From: Nocardioides sp. SYSU D00065
GTDB taxonomy: Bacteria > Actinomycetota > Actinomycetes > Propionibacteriales > Nocardioidaceae
Length of the DNA: 64,000 nt
NCBI RefSeq assembly: GCF_017916425.1
Contig: NZ_JAFMSX010000003.1
Span: 124,001 to 188,000, forward strand
Reading direction: 5' to 3'
Part shown: piece after piece, positions 1-8,198 of the stretch
Position numbering within the stretch: the first letter of the stretch is position 1
Layout: each line of letters begins with the position of its first letter
The notes under the pieces: model-generated
Told to the model about the DNA's origin: nothing
Seen by the model: the letters and a program-made list of their open reading frames with translations, nothing else
Databases searched by the model: none
Translations under genes and position numbers: made by a program

Positions 1-299
1 CCTTCGGCGTGGTGACGTTCGTGGCGATCTTCATGGTCTGGTCGGTGCTGGGCGCCGCGGGCGTGTGGGACTCGATCAACTCGGCGGTGGCCAGCATCGT
101 CGAGGGCGACAGCGGCAACTCCTCCTTCGACATCACCGACTACGTCGGCATGTCCCGGGTGCTCGGCTTCACGCTGCTGGTCTCGGTGGTCGACGTGGTG
201 CTGCTGACCGCGATCGCCACGCTGACCGCGTTCCTCTACAACCTCGCGGCCGCGCTGCTCGGCGGCATCGAGGTCACCCTGGCCGAGGACGAGCGCTGA
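1..299 (+). CDS. DUF3566 membrane protein, C-terminal part (5' end outside window)
   Basis: The frame is open from base 3 and ends at the TGA at 297-299, so the gene begins upstream of the window. The visible ~98 residues hold two hydrophobic stretches, one at the very start and one about 35 residues long near the end, which is the layout of the actinobacterial DUF3566 family. In Actinobacteria this gene normally follows gyrA and precedes tRNA-Ile and tRNA-Ala, exactly as here, which places gyrA and the origin region just left of the window (inference). Its molecular role is unknown; it is predicted to be in the cytoplasmic membrane. Confidence 0.85.
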   Translation, partial: FGVVTFVAIFMVWSVLGAAGVWDSINSAVASIVEGDSGNSSFDITDYVGMSRVLGFTLLVSVVDVVLLTAIATLTAFLYNLAAALLGGIEVTLAEDER

Positions 300-313
300 G
301 CCCAGTCCTCCGC

Positions 314-334
314 GGTGCCGGCTCGATCGGCACC
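314..334 (+). terminator. Small inverted repeat after DUF3566 gene
   Basis: A 7-bp inverted repeat, GGTGCCG at 314-320 and CGGCACC at 328-334, with a 7-nt loop, lies between the DUF3566 stop and tRNA-Ile. There is no U-tract. It may be a weak terminator or chance GC-rich pairing. Confidence 0.3.
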
Positions 335-396
335 TCGATTGGCACCGCCTGAGGCGGGTCAGGTAATCTTCGGCGTCGCCGCAATGCGGTGAGTGC

Positions 397-470
397 GGGC
401 CTATAGCTCAGACGGTTAGAGCGCTTCCCTGATAAGGAAGAGGTCACAGGTTCAAGTCCTGTTAGGCCCA
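397..470 (+). tRNA. tRNA-Ile(GAU)
   Basis: A 74-nt cloverleaf. The acceptor stem GGGCCTA (397-403) pairs with TAGGCCC (463-469), with A470 as discriminator. The anticodon arm is CTTCC/GGAAG around a 7-nt loop with GAT at 431-433, and the T-arm carries GGTTCAAGTCC. CCA is not encoded. This is the tRNA-Ile that follows gyrA in actinobacteria. Confidence 0.97.
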
Positions 471-506
471 CTCCACACTTCGATCCGCGCTCCCGAGGAG
501 AGTCCC

Positions 507-632
507 GTGAAGAAGCTCCTGCTGGTCCTGCTCGCCGCAGCGGGCGCCGCGGTCGCGAAGAAGAAGATGGACGAGGGCAAGCACGAGCAGGCCCTCTGGG
601 CCGAGGCCACCGACCACGTCGAGAAGGCCTGA
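507..632 (+). CDS. DLW-39 family small protein
   Basis: This 41-codon gene starts at GTG 507 after the purine-rich GAGGAGAG at 496-502 and ends at TGA 630-632. The peptide has a basic start (MKK), a 14-residue hydrophobic stretch, a KKK patch and an acidic tail with the motif ALWAEATD. Size, layout and the xLWAEATD motif match the actinobacterial DLW-39 family, which is usually encoded between tRNA-Ile and tRNA-Ala downstream of gyrA. The function is unknown. It is probably membrane-associated through the N-terminal helix. Confidence 0.85.
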   Translation: MKKLLLVLLAAAGAAVAKKKMDEGKHEQALWAEATDHVEKA

Positions 633-660
633 GCCTTCTCCACCCAGCGCTCCCGCGCTC

Positions 661-736
661 GGGGCCTTGGCGCAATTGGTAGCGCACCTGCTTTGCAAGC
701 AGGGGGTTAGGGGTTCGAGTCCCCTAGGCTCCACCA
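661..736 (+). tRNA. tRNA-Ala(UGC)
   Basis: The acceptor stem GGGGCCT (661-667) pairs with AGGCTCC (726-732), discriminator A733, and CCA is encoded at 734-736. The anticodon stem CCTGC/GCAGG encloses TTTGCAA with TGC at 694-696. The T-arm contains GGTTCGAGTCC. The accessory-looking helicase region begins right after this gene, so it could have served as an integration site, although no repeat of its 3' end was found further right. Confidence 0.97.
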
Positions 737-893
737 CCGAAGCTCATTCGCGTGCGGCCATTGTTTGAGCGCGTCCCGTCGATCGCCGCTGGCCTCAGAG
801 CCGTCGCTCGCTGCCGCAACCATTGACGGTAATCTCGGCTAACCGAGCATCAGTTTCCGCACGGACGGCTCGCAGGCGTGAGAGCTTTGCCGA

Positions 894-3800
894 GTGACAG
901 AACAGCCGCGAATCGTGCCCGGGCTCCACGAGCGTCTGGTGACGCATGGGCTGCAGGCCGGACTCGATGACGAGGCAGTGCTTCGGGCTGAGTTCGCGAA
1001 GGTCGACCCGGCCGACCAACCACACGTGCTGGCTCGGCACATCTACGAGCTCACCCGTCATGCATTGGAAGGCCGGACTGATCCGGACGGTCGGCTTCAG
1101 CTCCTGAATGACCTCGTTGACCTACTTGAGGCTCCTGATGCTCAAGTCGCCGCGCCGGCGCGACACCTACGCCGCCTTGCGATGGATCCTGGTCCGGGCG
1201 TGGTCGATATTGAATCAGTTCGGCCCAAGACGCCACTGTCGGAAGCAGCGCTCCTCACGAATAGCGTGGGCGAGCCGAACCTCGCGGCCGAGTTGCGCGC
1301 AGAGGTCGATACCTCGGACGAGGTCGACCTGCTGTGCGCGTTCGTGAAGTGGCACGGTCTCCGCCTCTTGGAGGACGAGCTGGCGAGGCTGCGCCGCCGC
1401 AAAGCTCCTCTTCGAGTGATCACGACGACTTACATGGGAGCCACTGAGCGGGCCGCGCTGGACCGCCTTGTGCGAGAGCTCGGCGCAGAGGTACGAATCC
1501 AGTACGACGCCGCTCGCACCCGCCTGCACGCCAAGGCTTGGATGTTCCGCCGCCGGACGCAATTCGACACGGCCTACGTCGGCTCCTCGAATCTCTCCCG
1601 CGCCGCCCTCCTCGATGGCGTGGAATGGAACGTCCGGTTGTCCCGAGTCGCAACCCCCTCGCTGCTGGACAAGTTCCACGGCACCTTCGACACGTACTGG
1701 AACGACGCGAGTTTTGAGCTGTACGACCCGGACGTCGATCGCGACCGCTTGGACGATGCGCTCGCCGAAGCTTCGGGACGGCGACAGCACGACCGCGTGA
1801 CGATCAGTCTTTCTGGACTCGAGGTCCGCCCCTTCAACTATCAGCAACAAATGCTCGACGAGCTCTCCGTCGAGCGCGATGTGCACAATCGCCACCGAAA
1901 TCTGGTCGTCGCAGCCACCGGTACGGGCAAGACAGTGGTCGCCGCGCTTGATTACCGCCGGCTGTGTGGGCCTACGCCAGCCGACCGGCCGCGGCTTCTG
2001 TTCATCGCGCACCGCAAGGAAATTCTCGAGCAGTCACTGCGGACCTATCGAGAGGTCCTTGCCGACCAGGCGTTCGGTGAGCTCTACGTCGCCGGTGCGC
2101 GGCCGGAACGTTGGGACCATGTCTTTGCCAGCGTGCAGTCCCTGCAGTCGTACGGCGTCATGAATGTTCCTGCTGACACCTACGACATCGTGGTCATCGA
2201 CGAGTTCCACCACGCCCACGCGCCGACGTACCGACGAATACTCGACCACCTGACGCCGCGCGAACTGCTCGGCCTCACCGCAACCCCGGAGCGCGCCGAC
2301 GGCATCGACGTCCGCGCCGAGTTTTTCGAGGGACGCACTGCGACAGAGCTGCGATTGTGGGACGCCCTCGGCAAGGATCTGCTCTGTCCTTTTCACTACT
2401 TCGCCGTCGCGGACGGCACCGACCTACGACGCATCAGTTGGAGCCGGGGCCAATACGACGAGGGCGAGCTCTCGCACATCTACACCGGCAACCAGGCGCG
2501 GGCGGCGATCGTCCTCCAACAGCTGCGCGAGAAGGTCATAGATCCAGGATCGATGCGCGCACTCGGATTCTGCGTCGGCGTCGCTCACGCGCAGTTCATG
2601 GCCCAGACGTTCAACGCTGCAGGCATCCCGGCCCTCGCGGTGAGCGGCGAGACACCTGCGGCAGATCGCCAGCGCGCCCTCGACGACCTCAAGTCACGAC
2701 GCCTCAACGTTCTGTTCGCTGCCGACCTCTTCAACGAGGGCCTCGACCTGCCGGATGTGGACACGGTGCTCTTCCTCCGTCCCACGGAAAGCGCCACGAT
2801 TTTCTTGCAACAGCTAGGTCGTGGACTTCGGCGTACGCCCGACAAGGCCGTGCTGACCGTCCTGGATTTCGTCGGTCATCAGCGTCAAGAGTTTCGTTTC
2901 GACAAGAAGCTGCGCGCGCTCACCGGGGAGACTAGACGCGGTCTCGAGCGCGAGATTGAGCGCGGGTTCCCGTTCCTGCCATCCGGCTGCCAGATCGTCA
3001 TGGATCGACAAGCACAGTCGTTGATCCTCGAGAACCTGCGGACCCAAGTCGCGAATAGTTGGCGGGCGATGACCGCGGAGCTCCGGTCCTACGGGGACCT
3101 CGATCTCCAGACCTTCGTGTACGAGTCAGGCATCGAGTTGCCCGACATCCTGCGTCGCGGCCAGAGATCCTGGACTCAGCTTCGCCGAGACGCCGGCCTC
3201 GCGACGCTCAATGGAACGCCGCGTGAGGCTGAGCTGCTGAAGCGGATCCGTGCCTTCGCGCACGTCGACGATCCAGTCCGCGCGACCGGCTATGTCGGTC
3301 TGCTGACGTCCAACACGCCCTACGACGCGCTCACGCAGGCGGAACAGCGGCTAGCGCGCATGCTCTTCTTCTCAGCGTTCCCCAATGGCGGGGGGTTCTC
3401 GTCCTACGACGACGGGCTAGCCGCAATCCGTGAGGAAAGGGCCGCCGCCGACGAGCTCGGCGCTGTCGTCGACCTCGTCTTCGACGAGACTCGCCATGCC
3501 GCCTTGCCTCTGACCGGATCACTCGGGCAGGTGCCGCTCCGCGTCCACGCGTCCTACCAGCGCGAAGAGATCCTGGCGGCCATCGACTACGCCAACCTGC
3601 AACGCAAGCCGACGAGCATGATGCAGGGCGTCGCGTACTCCGAGACGCTCAACATCGATGCCTTCTTCGTCACCCTGAAGAAGTCCGAGGCTGACTATTC
3701 ACCTACCACCATGTACCGCGACTACCCGATCAGCACCACGCTGTTCCACTGGGAGTCGCAGAACGCCACGTCAGTCGCTTCGCCTACGGGTCAGCGCTAT

Positions 3801-3995
3801 ATCGGGGGCACAAGCACAGTGCTGATGTTCTGCCGGATTGAGCCAAGAGGCGAGTACGACACCGCGCCCTACACGTTCCTCGGCCCGGCCTCATACGTCA
3901 GCCACATTGGCGAACGTCCTATGGCCATCACGTGGAAGCTTCAACACGCCATCCCGACCGACTTCTTCGCGAGCGCCACGCTAGCTAGCTCATAG
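894..3995 (+). CDS. PLD nuclease-like / SF2 helicase / DUF3427 protein
   Basis: 1,033 residues from GTG 894. Domains in order: a PLD-type phosphodiesterase region (residues ~110-300) with one HxK motif (HAKAWMF near 212) followed by GSSNLSRAAL; an SF2 DEAD/DEAH helicase with Walker A ATGTGKT near 340, DEFH near 436, TATPE near 461 and motif VI QQLGRGLRR near 640; and a C-terminal DUF3427-like region. A single HxK motif suggests that dimerisation would be needed for nuclease activity (known for PLD enzymes). The combination suggests a nucleic-acid helicase-nuclease, possibly in defence or repair; that role is inference. The gene stands alone, with less extreme GC and codon use than its neighbours, right after tRNA-Ala, which fits horizontal gain. 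Confidence 0.85.
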   Translation: MTEQPRIVPGLHERLVTHGLQAGLDDEAVLRAEFAKVDPADQPHVLARHIYELTRHALEGRTDPDGRLQLLNDLVDLLEAPDAQVAAPARHLRRLAMDPGPGVVDIESVRPKTPLSEAALLTNSVGEPNLAAELRAEVDTSDEVDLLCAFVKWHGLRLLEDELARLRRRKAPLRVITTTYMGATERAALDRLVRELGAEVRIQYDAARTRLHAKAWMFRRRTQFDTAYVGSSNLSRAALLDGVEWNVRLSRVATPSLLDKFHGTFDTYWNDASFELYDPDVDRDRLDDALAEASGRRQHDRVTISLSGLEVRPFNYQQQMLDELSVERDVHNRHRNLVVAATGTGKTVVAALDYRRLCGPTPADRPRLLFIAHRKEILEQSLRTYREVLADQAFGELYVAGARPERWDHVFASVQSLQSYGVMNVPADTYDIVVIDEFHHAHAPTYRRILDHLTPRELLGLTATPERADGIDVRAEFFEGRTATELRLWDALGKDLLCPFHYFAVADGTDLRRISWSRGQYDEGELSHIYTGNQARAAIVLQQLREKVIDPGSMRALGFCVGVAHAQFMAQTFNAAGIPALAVSGETPAADRQRALDDLKSRRLNVLFAADLFNEGLDLPDVDTVLFLRPTESATIFLQQLGRGLRRTPDKAVLTVLDFVGHQRQEFRFDKKLRALTGETRRGLEREIERGFPFLPSGCQIVMDRQAQSLILENLRTQVANSWRAMTAELRSYGDLDLQTFVYESGIELPDILRRGQRSWTQLRRDAGLATLNGTPREAELLKRIRAFAHVDDPVRATGYVGLLTSNTPYDALTQAEQRLARMLFFSAFPNGGGFSSYDDGLAAIREERAAADELGAVVDLVFDETRHAALPLTGSLGQVPLRVHASYQREEILAAIDYANLQRKPTSMMQGVAYSETLNIDAFFVTLKKSEADYSPTTMYRDYPISTTLFHWESQNATSVASPTGQRYIGGTSTVLMFCRIEPRGEYDTAPYTFLGPASYVSHIGERPMAITWKLQHAIPTDFFASATLASS

Positions 3996-4175
3996 GGAGG
4001 AGTTGGACGGTCCCGCGCGCGACATGCACACGAGTAATCCGGATGGGCCGGGACAGCCGCCCAATCAAAGTTGGCGAACTAGCCTTTACGGTTCCTCTGC
4101 GGCCCGTTCTCCGACCGATCTAACCCTCACGAAGGTCATCGGCGCACAACGCGCCGACTGTCGTCCGGAGGTCTC

Positions 4176-4304
4176 GTGCGTCGTCGTTCCCTCGTTGCAA
4201 TCCTGCTCGCGCTCGTGCATCCGTCGCTCGCTATGTCCGCAGCCTCCGCTGAGCAGGCCAGGCGCAGGAGATTCGGGCGTCTCAGCTTGATGCGGACCTT
4301 GTAG
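4176..4304 (+). pseudogene. Signal-peptide ORF, truncated
   Basis: From GTG 4176 the frame encodes MRRRSLVAILLALVHPSLA followed by MSAASA, a clear Sec signal peptide with an Ala-x-Ala cleavage site. It then turns arginine-rich and stops at TAG 4302. The next ORF (4335-4922) is in the same frame and looks like the body of a secreted protein lacking a signal peptide; stops at 4302 and 4323 separate them. This looks like the 5' end of a secreted-protein gene cut off by a local rearrangement or two frameshifts. It could also be a chance ORF. Confidence 0.35.
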
Positions 4305-4334
4305 CGGTCACCTTCGGTGACCTGACGCGGCGCC

Positions 4335-4922
4335 GTGAGCTTCACAGCGGACGCGGTCGCTCTCGGAGCCACGATCGAAACTTCGGTCGAAGTGTCCTAC
4401 CGCGCGATTGCTGGCGGCACAGACCGCGAAACCCTTCGGGCACTGCTGCAGCCCAAGTCCGGAAGGTCATTCACTTCTAAGCCTGTCTCTGTGAATGTCT
4501 GGCACTGGTATCCACTTACGGCGTTTGACTCGTACTACGCCACCGAGGGCGTCGCCGATTACGACGGCAACCAGTTCGAAATGAGCGGCCGCACGTACAT
4601 AAGCAGCTGGTCCACCTACGGAATGGCACGAAGCTGGGAATCGCGCTATACCTTGGGACGCAACTGCACGGAGATGAGGGGCACGTTCGGCGTCACGGAC
4701 CGCTCAGCCGACGGATCTTCGGCGACAGTCCAAGTTCTTGCCGAGGGAGTCGAGCCCATCTACATCTCTCCGGAGCTGACACCAGGCGTGGTCGATACGG
4801 AACACACTCTTCTTTCCTCGCCCTACCGGATCAGCATCCTGGGGACCAACACATCGCCAGACAAGGTCCTTGCTTATCCAGCTGCTGGCGACCTGCAGTT
4901 CCTTTGCCACGGCCTGGGATAG
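4335..4922 (+). CDS. Hypothetical protein with NPCBM-like C-terminal region
   Basis: 195 residues from GTG 4335; the nearest upstream in-frame stop is 4323-4325. The second half (residues ~55-190), with YTLGRNCTEMRGTFGVTD followed by a GSSATVQV strand and later beta-rich segments, resembles the NPCBM / NPCBM-like sugar-binding domain, in which a Cys-bearing strand follows LG. The N-terminal ~50 residues are not recognised. There is no signal peptide in this frame, although one is encoded just upstream (4176-4304), so this may be the remnant of a secreted carbohydrate-binding protein. GC is lower than in the core genes to the right. Family assignment is tentative. Confidence 0.5.
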   Translation: MSFTADAVALGATIETSVEVSYRAIAGGTDRETLRALLQPKSGRSFTSKPVSVNVWHWYPLTAFDSYYATEGVADYDGNQFEMSGRTYISSWSTYGMARSWESRYTLGRNCTEMRGTFGVTDRSADGSSATVQVLAEGVEPIYISPELTPGVVDTEHTLLSSPYRISILGTNTSPDKVLAYPAAGDLQFLCHGLG

Positions 4923-5148
4923 ACGCCCCGTATTGGCCCCAACCGTTACGTGGACCGGTGAAGTCAACCGAGGACTGCCACCCGTCCGTGCAGCAGACCC
5001 TGCGCAGGCCACGCGGAGTGGTAGGGCGCCGTCCCGGTGAGCCAGCTGGTCGAGGAGGTCGTGCCTGCTAGCCGGTGAGCGAAGGGGACGCTTGTGCCCG
5101 CCGACGTAGCCTGACCCGGTCCGCCCGCGCCCGTCGAAAGATCCCTCC

Positions 5149-5943
5149 GTGCCACCCACCCGCCTCACCGTCACCTCCACCGAGGACGTCACCCCGGCGA
5201 TGCGCCGCGTGTGGTTCCGCTCCGAGGACCTCTCCGCCTTCGCGGGCAGCGAGGACACCGACCGCTACGTGAAGCTGGTCTTCCCGCGACCGGGCGTGGA
5301 GCTGCCGGAGGGCCTCAGCCCGCGGGAGCTGCGGGATGTCGTGGCGCCGGAGGACCTCCCTGTCGTGCGGACCTACACCGCGCTGTTCCCCGACGTCGCG
5401 TCGGGCACGCTCGCCATCGACTTCGTCGTCCACGGTGACAGTGGCGTGGCTGGCCCCTGGGCCCGGCGCGCGCGGCCCGGCGACGTGATCGAGGCCAACG
5501 GGCCCGGCGGCGGCTACCGGCCCGACCCGACCGCTGACGTGCACCTCCTCGTCGGGGACGAGTCAGCCGTACCGGCCATCACCGCCGCGCTCGCCGCGCT
5601 GCCGGCCGACGCGGTCGGCCACGCCCTGGTGCTGGTGGACTCCCCGGCCCACGAGCCGCCCCTCACCGCCCTCGAGGGCGTCACGGTGCGATTCCTCCAC
5701 CGCAGCGCCGGCGACCGGCTCGCCGACGCCGTACGCGCGTGGCCGTGGCCCGAGGGCCGGGTCCAGGCCTTCGTGCACGGCGAGGCGCAGGAGGTCATGC
5801 ACCGGGTGCGCCCGTACCTGCTCAAGGAGCGCGGCATCCCGCGCGCCGACGCCTCGATCTCCGGCTACTGGCGCCAGGGCCGCACCGAGGAGGGCTTCCG
5901 CGAGTGGAAGTCCGAGCTCGCCGCCCGCGAGGAGCAGTCCTGA
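5149..5943 (+). CDS. Siderophore-interacting protein (FAD-dependent ferric reductase family)
   Basis: 264 residues from GTG 5149, the usual size of the SIP/ViuB family. These cytoplasmic flavoproteins reduce ferric siderophores to release iron. The N-terminal FAD-binding barrel shows RTYT at residues 74-77 (flavin motif RxYS/T) and WARRARPGD before the hinge. The C-terminal nucleotide-binding half shows GDESAVPA and the typical ending SGYWRQGRTEEG. No siderophore transporter or synthesis gene is nearby. The start lies close to the upstream GC-rich spacer and has only a weak ribosome-binding site. Confidence 0.88.
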   Translation: MPPTRLTVTSTEDVTPAMRRVWFRSEDLSAFAGSEDTDRYVKLVFPRPGVELPEGLSPRELRDVVAPEDLPVVRTYTALFPDVASGTLAIDFVVHGDSGVAGPWARRARPGDVIEANGPGGGYRPDPTADVHLLVGDESAVPAITAALAALPADAVGHALVLVDSPAHEPPLTALEGVTVRFLHRSAGDRLADAVRAWPWPEGRVQAFVHGEAQEVMHRVRPYLLKERGIPRADASISGYWRQGRTEEGFREWKSELAAREEQS

Positions 5944-5995
5944 GGCGACCGGACCGCCCGCCGCCGCGTTGTCGGCGGCTGGGACAATCGAGTCC

Positions 5996-6724
5996 GTGAC
6001 CGCCCCCCGCCGACCCGGCCTGCTGACCGACCTCGGCGCCGCGGCGCTGGCGCTGGTCCTGGTGGGCATCGCCGGCTTCCTCGGGAAGTGGCAGTACGAC
6101 GCCTGGCAGGCGCACCGCGACGCCGAGGCACGCGACCTCACCGGCGTGACGCCGGTCCCGATGACCGACGTGATGGGTAGCGACGACCCCTTCCCCGCGC
6201 CCGACCTGGGCCGGCCGGTCGAGGTGAGCGGCGAGTGGCTCGAGGGCGGCTTCTGGGTCGCCGACCGCACGCTGCAGGGCGAGCCCGGCTACTGGGCCGT
6301 GGCCCCACTCCGCACCGGAGACGCCGCCGTGCTCGTCGTACGCGGCTGGGCCCCCGATCCGGACGCCGCACTGCTCGCCGCGACGGGCGAGGCCGACGTC
6401 ACCGGGTGGCTGCAGGCCCCCGAGGGCAGCATGGTCACCGACGACGACGCGAGCGACGACGTCTTCCCCGAGATCCGGGTCGCCGACGCGGTGCAGCGCG
6501 TCGACGTCGACCTCTACTCCGCCTACCTCGTCAGCCAGGAGCCCGCCGAGGGCCTGCACGCCGCCGAGCTCGAGGCGCTGCCGGAGCCCAGCCGGTTCAC
6601 CGGGATCCGCAACCTTCTCTACGCCTTCGAGTGGTGGGTCTTCGGCGCCTTCGCGGCGTTCATCTGGTGGCGCTGGCGCCGGGACGCGACGGCGCCCGAG
6701 GGCGCCCTACCGAGCGCCGGATAG
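5996..6724 (+). CDS. SURF1 family cytochrome oxidase assembly protein
   Basis: 242 residues from GTG 5996, chosen over the TTG/ATG-less extension upstream because translation from here begins just before the first membrane helix. SURF1 proteins help insert heme a into cytochrome c oxidase. Seen: TM helix ~14-32, the conserved GxFLGKWQ-type segment right after it, a central extracytoplasmic domain with PGYWAVAPL and VVRGWAP, and a second TM helix near 210-228 followed by a basic tail. This two-helix, large-loop layout is diagnostic. The next gene (DUF3817) follows within 12 bases and is probably co-transcribed. Confidence 0.85.
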   Translation: MTAPRRPGLLTDLGAAALALVLVGIAGFLGKWQYDAWQAHRDAEARDLTGVTPVPMTDVMGSDDPFPAPDLGRPVEVSGEWLEGGFWVADRTLQGEPGYWAVAPLRTGDAAVLVVRGWAPDPDAALLAATGEADVTGWLQAPEGSMVTDDDASDDVFPEIRVADAVQRVDVDLYSAYLVSQEPAEGLHAAELEALPEPSRFTGIRNLLYAFEWWVFGAFAAFIWWRWRRDATAPEGALPSAG

Positions 6725-6734
6725 GTTGAGCGCC

Positions 6735-7115
6735 GTGTCCCGCACCCTCACCGCCTACCGCGTCATGGCCACCATCGTCGGGGTACTCCTCGTGGTGCTC
6801 TGCCTCATCGGCGTCCCGCTCGCCAACTTCGACGGCTCCCCGATGTGGGAGATCTTCGACAGCACGCCGGCGTGGGTCGCCACCGGCTCCGACGCCCAGC
6901 GCGCCGGGGAGCTCATCACGACGTACCTCGGTGTGGCGCACGGGTGGCTCTACATGATCTTCCTGTTCAGCGCGTTCCTGCTCTCGCGGCGCGACGGCTG
7001 GGACCTCCCCTTCACCCTGGTGACGCTGGTGTGCGGCACCGTCCCGCTGCTGTCGTTCTGGGCCGAGCACCGCGCCACCAAGCGGGTTCGCGCGGAGCAC
7101 CCCGAGCTCGCCTGA
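6735..7115 (+). CDS. DUF3817 membrane protein
   Basis: 126 residues from GTG 6735; a TTG at 6726 is possible but less likely. Three hydrophobic helices (residues ~10-30, ~65-90, ~93-112) and the central motif YLGVAHGWLYM match the DUF3817 integral membrane family, common in Actinobacteria and sometimes found near oxidase assembly genes. No catalytic residues are evident. It follows the SURF1 gene closely on the same strand, so a role in respiratory-membrane biogenesis is plausible but unproven. Confidence 0.8.
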   Translation: MSRTLTAYRVMATIVGVLLVVLCLIGVPLANFDGSPMWEIFDSTPAWVATGSDAQRAGELITTYLGVAHGWLYMIFLFSAFLLSRRDGWDLPFTLVTLVCGTVPLLSFWAEHRATKRVRAEHPELA

Positions 7116-7123
7116 GCGCCGGA

Positions 7124-7188
7124 CACGACCCCGGAAACGACCCCGGACACGACTCGGGCGGCGCCCCGGCCCGCTCCGTACGTACGGA
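7124..7188. repeat. Direct repeats and palindrome in convergent spacer
   Basis: Between the convergent DUF3817 and Ala-rich genes lie three 12-nt units based on CACGACCCCGGA (7124-7159, the third degenerate) and a perfect 14-bp palindrome TCCGTACGTACGGA at 7175-7188. The palindrome may terminate transcription from both sides. Nothing else is seen in this spacer. Confidence 0.45.
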
Positions 7189-7221
7189 ACGTGGCCGGGA
7201 CACCGCCCGGGGTGGGTCCTG

Positions 7222-8010
7222 CTACTGCTTGCGCTGCGGGTCGTCGATGTCGATGACCTCGGCCGGGTCGTCGGGCGTCGTGGCCGGCGCGGGCTCCTCG
7301 ACGGCGTCGCTGATCGCCTCGCCCGGCGCTCCGCCGCCCACGTCCTGGGTCGCCGGCGGGTCGGCGGTCACCACGTCGGCGGCGGTGACCTCGTCGGGCA
7401 GCGGGTCGGTGAGCGGGTCACCGGTCGCGGGAGCCGCGGAGGTGGCGGCCGGCGAGGCCGGAGTCGGCGGCGTCGAGGGCGCGGGCGGGGCCGGCGGGAC
7501 GTAGGTCGACTGCCAGTTGGCGTCGGCGTCCTGCTTGCTGCGGAGCTTGCTGAACACGACCCCGCCGATCGCCAGGAGCGCACCGACCAGGAAGAACTTC
7601 TTGAGCCGGCCCCCCTTCTGCGGCTCCGGCTCCTGACCGCGCAGCTCGGCGACCTTAACGGCGGCGAGCTCACGGCCCACGGCCGCCTTCTCCGCAGCCA
7701 GTGCGGCGCCGACGGCCGCCTTCTCCGCGGCCAGGGCGCGGCCCTCGGTCAGCAGCGGCGCCGCCTTCTCGCGCGCCTCCGCGGCCTTGGCTGCAGCGAT
7801 CGCCGCACCGGCGGCGGCCCGCTCGGCGGCGACCGTGCGACCTTCGGCGATCAGGGGCTGGGCCTTGTCGCGCGCGTCGGCCAGGGCCGGTGCGGCCTTC
7901 TCGACGGCCTGCTCCCAGGCCGACTCCAGCTGGGGGATGACGGTGTCCGAGAGCTGCTCGACGTAGTCGTGGGCCCGGTCCACGAGGGACTTCTTGCGGC
8001 CGAAAGGCAT
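7222..8010 (-). CDS. Ala-rich single-pass membrane protein (DUF5324-like)
   Basis: 262 residues. ATG 8010 is preferred over longer versions because GAGGAGGTCACGC precedes it. The N-terminus is MPFGRKKSLVDRAHDYV, followed by ~110 residues of Ala/Glu/Lys-rich helix built from degenerate AAEKAAVGAAL-type repeats (coiled-coil-like). One TM helix follows a KKFF anchor (near residues 140-155), and the tail is long, Pro/Ala/Thr-rich, acidic and probably extracytoplasmic or disordered. Similar proteins occur beside the cyclophilin/rhomboid/crgA genes of other actinobacteria (DUF5324 in Streptomyces; recalled, not searched). Function unknown. Confidence 0.7.
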   Translation of the reverse strand: MPFGRKKSLVDRAHDYVEQLSDTVIPQLESAWEQAVEKAAPALADARDKAQPLIAEGRTVAAERAAAGAAIAAAKAAEAREKAAPLLTEGRALAAEKAAVGAALAAEKAAVGRELAAVKVAELRGQEPEPQKGGRLKKFFLVGALLAIGGVVFSKLRSKQDADANWQSTYVPPAPPAPSTPPTPASPAATSAAPATGDPLTDPLPDEVTAADVVTADPPATQDVGGGAPGEAISDAVEEPAPATTPDDPAEVIDIDDPQRKQ

Positions 8011-8198
8011 GCGTGACCTCCTCAGTGAGTGTGCCTCCATCTCACCATGCGCACCCTGAGGCGGCCAGCCCCGTCCGGACGTGCGCGAGACGCCCGCAGT
8101 CGCCCGGCGCGCCCTGGCTGGGGTGGCCGTGGGCGCCGCGTGGCAGGATCGAGGCGCACACGAGCAACCACCTGATGCACCTGAGAGGCACACATCCC

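Noticed and set aside
4003..4290. ORF of 95 codons between helicase and NPCBM-like gene
   Set aside because: No family resemblance, odd composition and overlap with a better signal-peptide reading at 4176.
661..4922. tRNA-Ala att-site duplication marking an island end
   Set aside because: No second copy of the tRNA 3' end (GGTTCGAGTCCCC) found up to 5150.
7701..7940. Plus-strand Arg/Pro-rich ORFs within the Ala-rich membrane gene
   Set aside because: They are the mirror reading of repetitive GC-rich coding sequence and lack ribosome-binding sites.
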